DNA of 64,000 nucleotides from Arcobacter defluvii (GTDB taxonomy: Bacteria; Campylobacterota; Campylobacteria; Campylobacterales; Arcobacteraceae): positions 434,001 through 498,000 of the forward strand of contig NZ_CP053835.1 of NCBI RefSeq assembly GCF_013201725.1. Reading direction: 5' to 3'. Below, one piece after another: positions 30,237 through 38,537 of the stretch. The notes below the pieces were generated by a model, which was not told the DNA's origin, did not search any database, and saw only the letters and a program-made list of their open reading frames with translations. The position numbers were made by a program, and so were the translations under genes. Numbering within the stretch: the first letter of the stretch is position 1; each line of letters begins with the position of its first letter.

Positions 30237-30264
30237 CAAAAAATTTTATAAAGGATTAAAAAAT

Positions 30265-30471
30265 ATGGCATCAGTTATAGTTGAAAAAGCATGTGGTTGT
30301 TTTAGAAATTCTGATTTCGAACAAGAAACACATTTTAATACAGTTGAAGAAGCATTAGAAAAAGCAAATGAAATGTGTGTAATTATGAATGAAGATTTCT
30401 GTCACAAACATAAATTTAGAAGTGAATACGTTGATGGAAATGTTATCATTAAAATGGAAATGAACGGATAA
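30265..30471 (+). CDS. Small Cys/His-containing protein of unknown function
   Basis: This 68-aa soluble protein has CGCF at residues 10-13, a lone cysteine at 37 and FCHKHKF near 46-52. These could bind a metal, but no named domain is recognised. An AAGGA ribosome site is well placed before ATG. It has its own promoter-like box and is followed by serS under a separate promoter. The compact, clean frame suggests a conserved housekeeping or stress protein rather than a chance ORF. Confidence 0.75.
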   Translation: MASVIVEKACGCFRNSDFEQETHFNTVEEALEKANEMCVIMNEDFCHKHKFRSEYVDGNVIIKMEMNG

Positions 30472-30495
30472 ATTTAAAATATCATCTAATCTCTT

Positions 30496-30517
30496 TGTAG
30501 TTTTTTTTAGCTATAAT
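30496..30517 (+). promoter_or_regulatory. serS promoter
   Basis: A T-rich run ending TTTTTTTTAGC leads into a perfect TATAAT at 30512-30517, about 29 bases before the serS ATG. T-rich upstream DNA plus a good -10 box is the known pattern of sigma-70 promoters in this phylum. Confidence 0.6.
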
Positions 30518-30545
30518 TCCCTCAAAAATAATACAAAGAGTAAAG

Positions 30546-31787
30546 ATGATAGATATAAAATTACTACAAAAAGATTTTGAATATGTTGCAACAGCCCTAC
30601 AAAGAAAAGGTGTTGATAACGAACTTTTAAACAATCTAAAAACTTTAGCATCTCAAGCAAAACAAAAAAGACAAGAGATGGAAGATGTTACAGCTGAACA
30701 AAATGTACTTTCAAAAGATTTTGGAAGATACAAAAAAGAAGGCTTAGACGTAGCTTCTTTACAAGAAAGTATTAACAATCTAAAAATCAAAAAACAAGAA
30801 CTTGAAGAAAAAGTAAAAGATTTAGAAGAACAATTAACTTCTATTATTTTAGGTGTTCCAAATATTCCAGATGAATCTGTTCCCTATGGTGCTGATGAAA
30901 ATGAAAATGTGATTTTAGAAGTAGTTGGGCAAAAACCAACTTTTGATTTTGAACCAAAAGAACATTGGGATTTAAATAATGGTTGGTTAGATTTTGAAAG
31001 AGGTGTAAAACTAGCAAAATCAAGATTTTCTGCAATCAAAGGTGATGGAGCAAGATTAGAGCGAGCTTTAATCAACTATATGCTTGATTTTAATAGACAA
31101 AGAGGATTTAATGAATGGTATGTTCCATTTATGGCAAACTCAAATACTCTTCAAGGAACAGGGCAACTTCCAAAATTTGCTGATGATTTATTTAAAATTG
31201 AAGGTGAAGATTTATATTTAATTCCAACTGCTGAGGTTAGTTTAACAAATCTTTATAATGACGAGATTATTGATGTATCTGAATTACCACTACTTCTTAC
31301 TTCTTATACTCCTTGTTTTAGAAAAGAAGCTGGAAGTGCAGGACGAGATACAAGAGGATTAATCAGACAACATCAATTTGATAAAGTTGAAATGGTTGCT
31401 ATTACTTCACAAGAACAATCAGATGAAATTTTTCAAAAAATGGTAAGTTGTGCAAGTGATTTATTAACTTCACTTGGACTTGCTCACCAAAAAGTACAAT
31501 TATGTACGGGAGATTTAGGATTTAGTGCAGCAGTTACAATTGACTTAGAAGTTTGGTTGCCTGGACAAAATAAATATAGAGAAATTTCATCTATTTCAAA
31601 TACAAGAGATTTCCAAGCAAGAAGGGCAAAAATCAGATATAAAGAAGATAAGAAAAATATCTTAGCTCATACTTTAAATGGTTCAAGTTTAGCTGTTGGA
31701 AGAACACTTGTTGCTATTATGGAAAATTATCAAAATGAAGATGGAAGCGTAAGTATTCCAGAAGTATTAAAACCTTATATGAAATAA
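30546..31787 (+). CDS. serS: Seryl-tRNA synthetase
   Basis: This class II synthetase charges tRNA-Ser and tRNA-Sec. An N-terminal antiparallel coiled coil (about residues 28-100) binds the tRNA. The core has motif 2, [21 protein letters not shown], near 258-278, and motif 3, [18 protein letters not shown], near 379. At 413 aa it is of normal length. An AAGAG ribosome site precedes ATG. Confidence 0.95.
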   Translation: MIDIKLLQKDFEYVATALQRKGVDNELLNNLKTLASQAKQKRQEMEDVTAEQNVLSKDFGRYKKEGLDVASLQESINNLKIKKQELEEKVKDLEEQLTSIILGVPNIPDESVPYGADENENVILEVVGQKPTFDFEPKEHWDLNNGWLDFERGVKLAKSRFSAIKGDGARLERALINYMLDFNRQRGFNEWYVPFMANSNTLQGTGQLPKFADDLFKIEGEDLYLIPTAEVSLTNLYNDEIIDVSELPLLLTSYTPCFRKEAGSAGRDTRGLIRQHQFDKVEMVAITSQEQSDEIFQKMVSCASDLLTSLGLAHQKVQLCTGDLGFSAAVTIDLEVWLPGQNKYREISSISNTRDFQARRAKIRYKEDKKNILAHTLNGSSLAVGRTLVAIMENYQNEDGSVSIPEVLKPYMK

Positions 31788-31790
31788 AAA

Positions 31791-31820
31791 ATGTAAAATA
31801 GAGAAATCTATTTTACATTA
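31791..31820 (+). terminator. Stem-loop after serS
   Basis: A 13-bp perfect stem (31791-31803 with 31808-31820) is closed by a GAAA tetraloop, just past the serS stop. There is no T-run directly after it, so it may stabilise the mRNA end as much as terminate it. Confidence 0.5.
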
Positions 31821-31895
31821 CTAACCTAAAAAATAAATCCGTTACTTTCTTGTAATTTTTCTTTTATACAATCCTCAAAAAAATTGAGGTGAAAA

Positions 31896-33671
31896 ATGAG
31901 ATTTTCAAGAAGAGATTTTATAAAAATGTCTGCATTAAGTTTTTGTTCATTAGTTGTTTCAACTGGAATAAGTGGTTGTGGAAATGATTCTAATCCTACA
32001 AAAATTGAGTTTTTACATGGTGTCGCAAGTGGAGATCCAACACAAAATAGTGTAATAATTTGGACTAGATTAACTCCTGATTCTCAATTAAATAGTTTAA
32101 ACTTTTCATATGAAGTTTCAAAATATAAAGATTTTTCAACTTTAGTTCATTCAGGTGATGCAAAAACTAAAAAAGAACAAGATTATACAGTAAAAATAGA
32201 TTTACAAAATTTGGAAGCTGGAACAGTTTATTATTATAGATTTAAAGCTAATGGAAAAATATCAGTTGTTGGAAGAACAAAAACAATTTCATCAAATCCA
32301 AATAGTGTAAAAATAGCTGTATTCTCATGTTCAAATTATCCAAATGGTTATTTTAATTCTTATATGGAAGCTTCAAAAATTGAAGATTTAGATATTGCTG
32401 TTCATTTAGGAGATTACATATATGAATATGGAATGTACGAAAGTGATGGAATTACACCTGCTTATGCAACAAAAAATGCAATTGCAATAGGAAGAGCTTT
32501 ACCATCAGATAATAATACAGAGCTTTTAACCTTAGATGATTATAGAAAGAGATATGCCTTATATAGAACAGATGAAGGCTTATTTGCTTTACATAAAAAT
32601 GTGCCATTTATTACAATCTGGGATGACCATGAAATTGCAAATGATACATATAAAGATGGTGCTGAAAATCATGATTCTCTTACAGAAGGTGATTTTAATA
32701 CAAGAAAATTAGCTGCTTTACAAGCATATTTTGAATGGTTGCCAATTCGTCCTTATGCAGAAGGGAATAATGAAGTTATTTATAGAAGTTTTGAATTTGG
32801 TGATTTATTAACTCTTCATATGTTAGATACAAGAGTTATTGGTAGAGATAAACAGTTGAGTTATTCAGATTATTTTGATTCATATGGAAACTTTGATTCT
32901 GCAACTTTTAGTGCAGATTTAACAAATACAAGTAGAACAATGATGGGAGCTGAACAATTATCTTGGTTACAAGGGAAATTAGCTTCATCAACTTCAAATT
33001 GGCAAGTTTTAGGACAACAAGTATTGATGGGAAAAATGTTTTTACCTGCTGAATTATTAACTTCAATTTCTCAATTAGAAGGAGAGTTAACAACTGAACA
33101 AAAAAATAGTTTATTAATTCAATTAAATCAACAAGTTACGGAATTAGTTACAATAAAAACAAGAATTTTATCAGGTGATACAACACTTACAAATGAAGAA
33201 AAAGCAAGAGTAAATACAACTTTACCATATAACTTAGATGCTTGGGATGGATATTTTTATGAAAGAGAAGTTCTTTTTGGAACAGTTCTATCTTTAAATA
33301 AAAATCTTGTTGTTTTAGCAGGAGATACACATAATTCTTGGGCAAATGAATTAAAAGATTCAAATGGAAATGCTGTTGGTGTTGAGTTTGCAGTAACTTC
33401 TGTTACTTCTCCTGGAATGGAAGATTATGCAGGATTATCAACATTAGAAACAGCAGTGGCATTTGAAAATGCTATTACGCTTTTAATTGATGATTTAAAA
33501 TATACAAATTTAAACCAAAGAGGTTTTATGACTTTAACTTTTACAAGCAGCGAAGTAAATACTACTTGGTATTATATAGATAATTATGATTCAACAACAT
33601 ATTCTTTAGATACAACAAGACAAAAAGAGTTGAAAAATATATTGGGAAATAAGACTTTAGAAATTTTATAG
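31896..33671 (+). CDS. phoD: PhoD-type alkaline phosphatase, Tat-exported
   Basis: This is a periplasmic phosphodiesterase/phosphomonoesterase of the PhoD family, expected to use iron and calcium. The N-terminus has a twin-arginine motif (SRRDFIK) and, at the end of its hydrophobic stretch, ISGC, which could be a lipobox. Family elements follow: VASGDPTQNSVIIWTRL near 40, FSCSNYPNGYF near 150, HLGDYIYEYG near 170, WDDHEIANDTYKDGAENHD near 243 and VVLAGDTHNSW near 470. The length of 591 aa is within the family range. It stands alone with its own terminator. No pho-box was identified. Confidence 0.9.
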   Translation: MRFSRRDFIKMSALSFCSLVVSTGISGCGNDSNPTKIEFLHGVASGDPTQNSVIIWTRLTPDSQLNSLNFSYEVSKYKDFSTLVHSGDAKTKKEQDYTVKIDLQNLEAGTVYYYRFKANGKISVVGRTKTISSNPNSVKIAVFSCSNYPNGYFNSYMEASKIEDLDIAVHLGDYIYEYGMYESDGITPAYATKNAIAIGRALPSDNNTELLTLDDYRKRYALYRTDEGLFALHKNVPFITIWDDHEIANDTYKDGAENHDSLTEGDFNTRKLAALQAYFEWLPIRPYAEGNNEVIYRSFEFGDLLTLHMLDTRVIGRDKQLSYSDYFDSYGNFDSATFSADLTNTSRTMMGAEQLSWLQGKLASSTSNWQVLGQQVLMGKMFLPAELLTSISQLEGELTTEQKNSLLIQLNQQVTELVTIKTRILSGDTTLTNEEKARVNTTLPYNLDAWDGYFYEREVLFGTVLSLNKNLVVLAGDTHNSWANELKDSNGNAVGVEFAVTSVTSPGMEDYAGLSTLETAVAFENAITLLIDDLKYTNLNQRGFMTLTFTSSEVNTTWYYIDNYDSTTYSLDTTRQKELKNILGNKTLEIL

Positions 33672-33680
33672 GCATAAAAA

Positions 33681-33712
33681 AAGGGAAGTTGGTAAATCTT
33701 CCCTTCTTTTTT
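33681..33712 (+). terminator. Intrinsic terminator of phoD
   Basis: An eight-base stem AAGGGAAG / CTTCCCTT with a nine-base loop (33681-33705) is followed directly by a T-run. It is ten bases past the phoD stop. Confidence 0.8.
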
Positions 33713-33986
33713 AAGTTTTATTAAAAAAATATAAATTAAGTACAAAATAAAACTTAATTACTTAAACAGAACGACTTTTATTGGTTAAACCCAAAATTAA
33801 AATAAGAAGAATTATCCTAAAAAATTGTTACATTATCACAATTTTTTAACTAAGGAGAGATTAAGTGTAGATAAAACTTCTTAATTTGAGAAATTATACT
33901 CCCTCTAAACTTAAAAAATGCTATTTTATTGCTACGTTTATAAAATTTTTTTTAAATTTTATAATTAATATATAAAATTAAATAAA
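33713..33986. other. Gene-free AT-rich stretch
   Basis: No credible coding frame lies between phoD and the minus-strand gene ending at 33987. Two inverted repeats are visible: an 11-bp stem at 33818-33848 (AAAAAATTGT with ACAATTTTTT) and a 10-bp stem at 33939-33963. Either could end the minus-strand transcript. A ribosome-site-like AAGGAGAG near 33852 is followed by GTG TAG and leads nowhere. Confidence 0.6.
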
Positions 33987-34370
33987 TTACCTTACAAAAA
34001 CTTTGCTATCATAAAGTTTATTATCAATTTTAACTTGGAATAATCCTTTTTTTATAGTGTAATGTTTAAATGTTAGTTCATATCCAATTTGAATATTTCT
34101 ATCATTGAAAACGGGAATTTTATTTATAAAATGACCTATTGAATCACCTATTTTTACTTCTATAATTGAATTATTATTATAATTTCCAAATATAACAATC
34201 TTTGAAAAACAAATTCCATTATAATCTTGATCAGTAATTTTTTTATGTTGAATATTTTCACCTTTTCCATTTTCATGAAAAATACCTATTGCATAAGAAG
34301 CTTGAATATTAGAATCAAATGCAAATAACGACGATATAGCTAGAAAAAGAATTAATAATGATTTTTTCAT
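33987..34370 (-). CDS. Secreted protein of unknown function
   Basis: The protein is 127 aa if started at ATG 34370. That choice gives a clean signal peptide (MKKSLLILFLAISSLFAFDS) with cleavage near Ala-Phe. A TTG 66 bases upstream would place 22 charged residues before it and is unlikely. The mature part is about 107 residues, rich in beta-type residues (FKHYTIKKGLFQVKIDNKLY), with a single cysteine and no named domain. It is probably periplasmic. No operon partner is seen and the ribosome site is weak. Confidence 0.65.
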   Translation of the reverse strand: MKKSLLILFLAISSLFAFDSNIQASYAIGIFHENGKGENIQHKKITDQDYNGICFSKIVIFGNYNNNSIIEVKIGDSIGHFINKIPVFNDRNIQIGYELTFKHYTIKKGLFQVKIDNKLYDSKVFVR

Positions 34371-34490
34371 GGGTAAATAATACAACTTTTTAGTGTAATT
34401 TTCGTATAAGCAAATCTTTTTATTGATAATTGTCAATGAAATTATTTTATAGATAAATTAAAATATCAAAATATTAAATAAGGAAAAAAT

Positions 34491-34814
34491 ATGTATATTC
34501 CAAAAGATGCAAAAGAAATAATAGTAAAAGATTCAACGGTTCCATTTTTTAAATTAGAAAATATTTATTATTTTGATACAAGTTCAACAGCGGTTCCTGA
34601 ACCTATGATAAATGCAGTTGCAGGGCTTAAAATATTAGATAAAAATTCAAAATTAGTTATGATAAATCACAAAATTCCTCTTGGATTATTTCCTAAAATT
34701 GAAGCTTATTTTGATTTTGATGTTGAAGAGTTTGAGAATTGTGTAAAAATTACATTTGTTAAAAAAAGAGGTTTTGAAGTAAATTTAAATGTAAATACAA
34801 ACTGTCAAGGATAA
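34491..34814 (+). CDS. DUF2249-like (TusA-type fold) protein
   Basis: This 107-aa soluble protein has a middle section with the pattern of DUF2249, a TusA-related family: PEPMINAVAGLKILDKNSKL, then VMINHKIPLGLFPKIEAYFDF. Such proteins often accompany nitrogen-oxide or redox genes, and this one sits next to the nap operon, convergent with the PAS gene. AAGGAAA is well placed before ATG. A short CAAGG/CCTTG hairpin covers its stop codon. The function is unknown. Confidence 0.65.
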   Translation: MYIPKDAKEIIVKDSTVPFFKLENIYYFDTSSTAVPEPMINAVAGLKILDKNSKLVMINHKIPLGLFPKIEAYFDFDVEEFENCVKITFVKKRGFEVNLNVNTNCQG

Positions 34815-34824
34815 ACCTTGAAGT

Positions 34825-35268
34825 TTATTGATAAATAACTTTTCTAATTGATTCGTTATTTTCTTTTTTTAATTGGTCATAATATAATTGATATTTAACT
34901 TTTTCTTCAAAAGAAATGGGTGCTCTTAATGATTTATATTCCACTAAATTTCCATCTTTATAAACTCCAGAAATTTCTGCATAAACCCAATAAAATCCTT
35001 CATCTTTTCGTAAATTTTTAATATAACCACTCCAAGAACCTTTTGTTTGAAGATTCTTCCATAAATCATAAAATATTACTTTTGGCATATCAGGATGTCT
35101 TACAAGATTATGAGGTTTTCCTACTAACTCTTTTATACTATATCCAGAAATCTCTGCAAAAGTTTCATTTGCATAAGTGATATTACCTTTTAAATCAGTT
35201 CTTGACACTATTAGTTCACCTTTTGGAACAATAGTTTCACACAAAAAATTTCCGCTTAAGAATTCCAT
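34825..35268 (-). CDS. Single PAS-domain sensor protein (Aer-type)
   Basis: The protein is 147 aa and is little more than one PAS domain (about residues 20-125). It is close to the Aer redox/energy-sensing type: ITYANETFAEISGYSIKEL, LVRHPDMPKVIFYDLW and GSWSGYIKNLRKDEGFYWV. There is no membrane or signalling output domain, only a short C-terminal helix. I chose ATG at 35268, which has AGGA within the end of napD; an upstream in-frame start at 35301 would overlap napD by 32 bases. It is the last gene of the nap operon and may sense flavin or heme redox state. Confidence 0.8.
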   Translation of the reverse strand: MEFLSGNFLCETIVPKGELIVSRTDLKGNITYANETFAEISGYSIKELVGKPHNLVRHPDMPKVIFYDLWKNLQTKGSWSGYIKNLRKDEGFYWVYAEISGVYKDGNLVEYKSLRAPISFEEKVKYQLYYDQLKKENNESIRKVIYQ

Positions 35269-35269
35269 T

Positions 35270-35656
35270 TTATTTTCCTGTATTATCAAATGTTCTTGCA
35301 AAACCTTCTAAATCTTTTTTCTTTAAATCCCCATTATAAACCATATCTGCTACATTAACTGTATTATCATTTAAAACTTTTGGCACAGCATCAGCATTTT
35401 CTAAAACTTCTATATGAGAACTTAACTCCTCTTCACTATATGCCATTTGCATCTCTGCACTAATTACATGGGGAATTGCTTCAATTACTTTTAATTTTTT
35501 TAGCTCTTCTTGAACACCATTTCCTTCAATCGTAATAATAATTCTTCCTTTTTCATCGTGCATATGATAATCACACACCTCTGACTTTTTTAGTGAGTCT
35601 ATTACTTCATCTAGATATTTTGGAAGAGTTTGTACAACAATACTTGAAATATTCAT
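35270..35656 (-). CDS. napD: Nitrate reductase maturation chaperone NapD
   Basis: This small cytoplasmic chaperone binds the NapA twin-arginine signal peptide and holds back export until the cofactor is loaded. The N-terminus MNISSIVVQTLP and the ferredoxin-like fold of the first 80 residues are typical, with VISAEMQMAYSEEE near 65. At 128 aa it has a C-terminal tail of about 40 residues beyond the E. coli protein, as in other epsilonproteobacteria. It lies 11 bases after napL. Confidence 0.9.
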   Translation of the reverse strand: MNISSIVVQTLPKYLDEVIDSLKKSEVCDYHMHDEKGRIIITIEGNGVQEELKKLKVIEAIPHVISAEMQMAYSEEELSSHIEVLENADAVPKVLNDNTVNVADMVYNGDLKKKDLEGFARTFDNTGK

Positions 35657-35667
35657 TTTTAATCCTT

Positions 35668-36624
35668 TTAGTTTAATTTATAGAAATTAATTTTTTTGTC
35701 ATCACTTGAAACAATAATTTCATTTTCATTTATAAATAAAATATTTGTTAAAGTGCTTCTATTTTGAGTTAAATTACAAATGTTCTCTTTTGAGTTTACA
35801 TTAAAAACCGTCACATTATTCTCTTCATCACTTGCAACTGCTGCTAAAGTTCCACTTGGACTTAATCCTGCACTATAAATCAAAAAACTGAACTCTTTAT
35901 AATAAGAAATTCTTCCATCAAGGCTATAAACAGCACTTCTTCTATCTTGTCCAGCAGTTAAAATAATTTTATTTTTAAAATCTACTTGAAATACATTGTC
36001 TAAATTTTGATTTTTAAAAGTTTTGATTATGTTAAAAGTATTTGAATCAAGCATAGTTAAAACACCACTTTCATCACAAACTACAACTTTTGTTTTATCA
36101 CTTGAGAGTTTAAAATTTGAAAATTTTGATTGTGAAATTTGAATCTCTTTTGTAATAGTTTTATTTTTTATATCATATAAATAAATTTGATTTGATAAAA
36201 GTGCATAAATTATATGATTTTCATCCAAAAATTTTGCTCTAGCAATAAACAATCTTTGTTTATCTTCTATTATATGAGTTAATTTACCATCTTTATATAA
36301 AGAGATATTTCTTCCTCCATTTTCACCTTGAGAAAGAATCAAAATTTTATCATCAAATACATCCACACTATAAATTTTTGAATCAATTGTATCACCAATA
36401 AAATCTTTTATTTTAGGAAGATTTATGGAATCTATTTTTTCTTTTGTAGTTATGTCAAAAATATCTACACTAGAAGCTGTTGTTGCAGCAAAAAGTCTGT
36501 TTTTATCGATGATTAAATCAGTTACTCCACCACTTGTACTTAAAAAAGAGTTTGGTTCTAACTCTTTTGCATTAAGATTTAAAAGTAGTATTATAATAGT
36601 GAAAAAACTTTTTAAAATATTCAT
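35668..36624 (-). CDS. napL: NapL, WD40/beta-propeller-like Nap accessory protein
   Basis: This 318-aa protein has an N-terminal signal peptide (about residues 1-17) and repeated beta-strand blocks such as LDENHIIYALLSNQIYLYDI and LSSDKTKVVVCDES, as in WD40-like propellers. NapL is known from Wolinella and Campylobacter nap operons and is periplasmic; its precise job is not settled. The order between napF and napD matches napAGHBFLD. The start overlaps the napF stop by one base. Confidence 0.85.
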   Translation of the reverse strand: MNILKSFFTIIILLLNLNAKELEPNSFLSTSGGVTDLIIDKNRLFAATTASSVDIFDITTKEKIDSINLPKIKDFIGDTIDSKIYSVDVFDDKILILSQGENGGRNISLYKDGKLTHIIEDKQRLFIARAKFLDENHIIYALLSNQIYLYDIKNKTITKEIQISQSKFSNFKLSSDKTKVVVCDESGVLTMLDSNTFNIIKTFKNQNLDNVFQVDFKNKIILTAGQDRRSAVYSLDGRISYYKEFSFLIYSAGLSPSGTLAAVASDEENNVTVFNVNSKENICNLTQNRSTLTNILFINENEIIVSSDDKKINFYKLN

Positions 36625-37121
36625 TAAATCTCCATTTTATTACTAATTTTTATGGCATTTGTTGGGCAAGTTTTTATACATAATCCACAAGAAACACAAT
36701 TGTCATTTATATTTGGTCTAAACATTGCTAAAAAATCTATTGCTTCATAAAAACAAGGGTCTTTACATGAAAAACACATTGTTTGATTCCATGATAAACA
36801 AGATAATATATCAATTTCTATTTTAACATCAATATTTCTTTTATTTTCGATTTTTAAAACATTAGTTGGGCAAATTTCTGCACATTTATCACAGTATGTA
36901 CAACCACTATTTGAGAAATCAAGTTTGGGTGTTAAATCTTCTTGAATAACAATAATATTTTCTTCACAAACTGTACTACATAAGCCTTCGCATTCTATAC
37001 AATTTGTAAAAAAAAGAGATTCATCACTTTGTAAAAAGTAGGGTGGTCTTACTACTTTCTCTTGTTTCTCTTTTTTTGAAAAAGAAGAAGCAAGAGAACT
37101 AAAGAGTTCTCTTCTTTTCAT
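36624..37121 (-). CDS. napF: Ferredoxin-type protein NapF
   Basis: This is a cytoplasmic iron-sulfur protein (165 aa) with several 4Fe-4S ligand groups: CIECEGLCSTVC near 37, CTYCDKCAEICP near 74, MCFSCKDPC near 116 and CVSCGLCIKTCP near 140. NapF is thought to help mature NapA or supply it with electrons. The N-terminus KRRELFSSLASSFSKKEKQ looks twin-arginine-like but lacks a hydrophobic core, consistent with a cytoplasmic site. It lies two bases after napB. Confidence 0.88.
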   Translation of the reverse strand: MKRRELFSSLASSFSKKEKQEKVVRPPYFLQSDESLFFTNCIECEGLCSTVCEENIIVIQEDLTPKLDFSNSGCTYCDKCAEICPTNVLKIENKRNIDVKIEIDILSCLSWNQTMCFSCKDPCFYEAIDFLAMFRPNINDNCVSCGLCIKTCPTNAIKISNKMEI

Positions 37122-37123
37122 CT

Positions 37124-37729
37124 TTATTTTACACCTTCTTCAATATTATCAATTAAATTTGATTTACTATTTAATCCAACACCTCTAAATTCAGGTGTGA
37201 AGTTGTTTTTTGGTGCTTCTGTTGTCATTGATTGTGGAGCATGACATTGAGAACAGTTAAATCTAGCTCCTGCGAGCGTTTCAAGAGGTTTTTCAACAAC
37301 TTTAATATCACTTGTATTTGTAATTATTTTCCCATCTTTTTCAATTTTCCCATCTTTATCTAATTTTGTTTCTGGTCTAAAATTTGTAAGATGTGATTTT
37401 GGATATGGTACTGCACCCATTGATTGTGCAACAGCTGGTTCATGACACATAATACATTGATTATTATCAATTGTAATAGGTAGCATTCCTTCTACATCAT
37501 GTGGAATCATCGGTGGAGCATTTTCAAAAGCTCTTTCTATTTTTTTACTTGTTCCTGGAGCATCACTACCATATTGTGTTTTATCCACAGTTACTTTATC
37601 TTCTGAATAAATAGAAGTATTTCTCAAACCTAGAGATTCTTCTTTTACTGTATTTGTTACAGCAAAAGTACTAACAGTAAAAAGTACTGTTGAAGTTATT
37701 ATTCCTAAAGCTAATCTATCTAACTTCAT
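37124..37729 (-). CDS. napB: Periplasmic di-heme cytochrome c NapB
   Basis: This is the electron-transfer small subunit of periplasmic nitrate reductase. It has two heme-binding motifs, CIMCH near residue 93 and CSQCH near 160, and further histidines for the second ligands. A signal peptide or anchor spans about residues 8-24 (ALGIITSTVLFTVSTFAV). At 201 aa it is typical of this group. Its start lies 14 bases inside the end of napH, so the two are translationally coupled. Confidence 0.93.
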   Translation of the reverse strand: MKLDRLALGIITSTVLFTVSTFAVTNTVKEESLGLRNTSIYSEDKVTVDKTQYGSDAPGTSKKIERAFENAPPMIPHDVEGMLPITIDNNQCIMCHEPAVAQSMGAVPYPKSHLTNFRPETKLDKDGKIEKDGKIITNTSDIKVVEKPLETLAGARFNCSQCHAPQSMTTEAPKNNFTPEFRGVGLNSKSNLIDNIEEGVK

Positions 37730-38537
37730 TTTCTTTTTCCTTTTTTAAATTTTTTATTGAAAAATTAAGAGCATCATCTTCACATACTTCTACACATCTT
37801 CCGCAGTTTGTACATTCACCACTTAATACAGGCATAGAAGTTTTTGTAACCATGTGTAAAACTTGATTTTCAGGACAAACTTCTTTACATTTCATACATG
37901 CTGTACAATTAGGTGCATTATGATGAACTCTAATAAAACTAAATCTTCCAATTAGTGAATAAAATCCACCAAGAGGGCAAATGTGTCCACACCAACCATT
38001 TTTTAAAACAAACAAATCAAAAAGAAAAATTACAACCATAGTTGCCCAACCAAAACCTAAACCAAAAATAATTCCTCTATGAACCATCGAAACTGGAGAA
38101 ATCAGTTCAAATGCTGCAATTCCCATTATAAATGATAGAACAAAACTTATTGCAATTACCCAATATCTTATGTTTCTTGATGCTGGTTGTTTTTTTTGAA
38201 TTTGGTTAAATCCAAATTTTCGTCTTAAATAATTTGCCAAATCTGTAATCATATTAACTGGACAAATCCAAGAACAAAATGCGCGACCACCAACAATCAT
38301 ATAAAACATTGTTATAAAAAAAGCACCCAAAAGAATATCAAATGATAACACTGCACCTGCAAATGCCATTTGTAAAACAGCATAAGGATCACTTAATGGA
38401 ATAGTATTTAAAAGCAATGATGAACTTAAATTCCCCATCAAAATATTTATTCCATATACATTTGCAATAACATACAAAACCATAATAGCGATTTGTGTAA
38501 CTCTTCTTGCGATTAAGAATCTATATTTTTTTATCAT
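37716..38537 (-). CDS. napH: Quinol dehydrogenase membrane subunit NapH
   Basis: This integral membrane protein (273 aa) is believed to oxidise menaquinol together with NapG, replacing NapC. It has four main hydrophobic helices, the cytoplasmic CxxxCP motifs (SWICPVN near 89 and GHICPLGG near 182) and two C-terminal 4Fe-4S sites (CTACMKCKEVCP near 209, CTNCGRCVEVC near 240). It overlaps napG by four bases and napB by 14. Confidence 0.93.
   Translation of the reverse strand: MIKKYRFLIARRVTQIAIMVLYVIANVYGINILMGNLSSSLLLNTIPLSDPYAVLQMAFAGAVLSFDILLGAFFITMFYMIVGGRAFCSWICPVNMITDLANYLRRKFGFNQIQKKQPASRNIRYWVIAISFVLSFIMGIAAFELISPVSMVHRGIIFGLGFGWATMVVIFLFDLFVLKNGWCGHICPLGGFYSLIGRFSFIRVHHNAPNCTACMKCKEVCPENQVLHMVTKTSMPVLSGECTNCGRCVEVCEDDALNFSIKNLKKEKENEVR

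Larger units (their letters stand above)
29774..30251 (+). repeat. Exact 238-bp tandem duplication
   Basis: Two adjacent identical units, 29774-30011 and 30012-30249, plus two further matching bases. Each unit spans the last 60 codons of the CDF gene, its stop, and the intergenic region that carries the promoter-like GATAAAAT box for the next gene. I compared the copies base by base and saw no differences. The original single junction can be inferred as the end of the unit running straight into AAGGATTAAAAAAT before the 68-aa gene. Confidence 0.95.

Noticed and set aside
33818-33848. 11-bp inverted repeat in the gap after phoD as a small RNA
   Set aside because: It is purely AT-rich with no promoter or T-run arrangement specific to a small RNA; a weak terminator for the minus-strand gene is as likely.
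34371-34436. Upstream TTG extension of the secreted protein at 33987-34370
   Set aside because: It would put 22 residues before a perfect signal peptide and has no ribosome site.
35269-35301. Upstream start of the PAS gene overlapping napD
   Set aside because: ATG 35268 has a clear AGGA site and starts just after the napD stop, as expected in this tightly packed operon.
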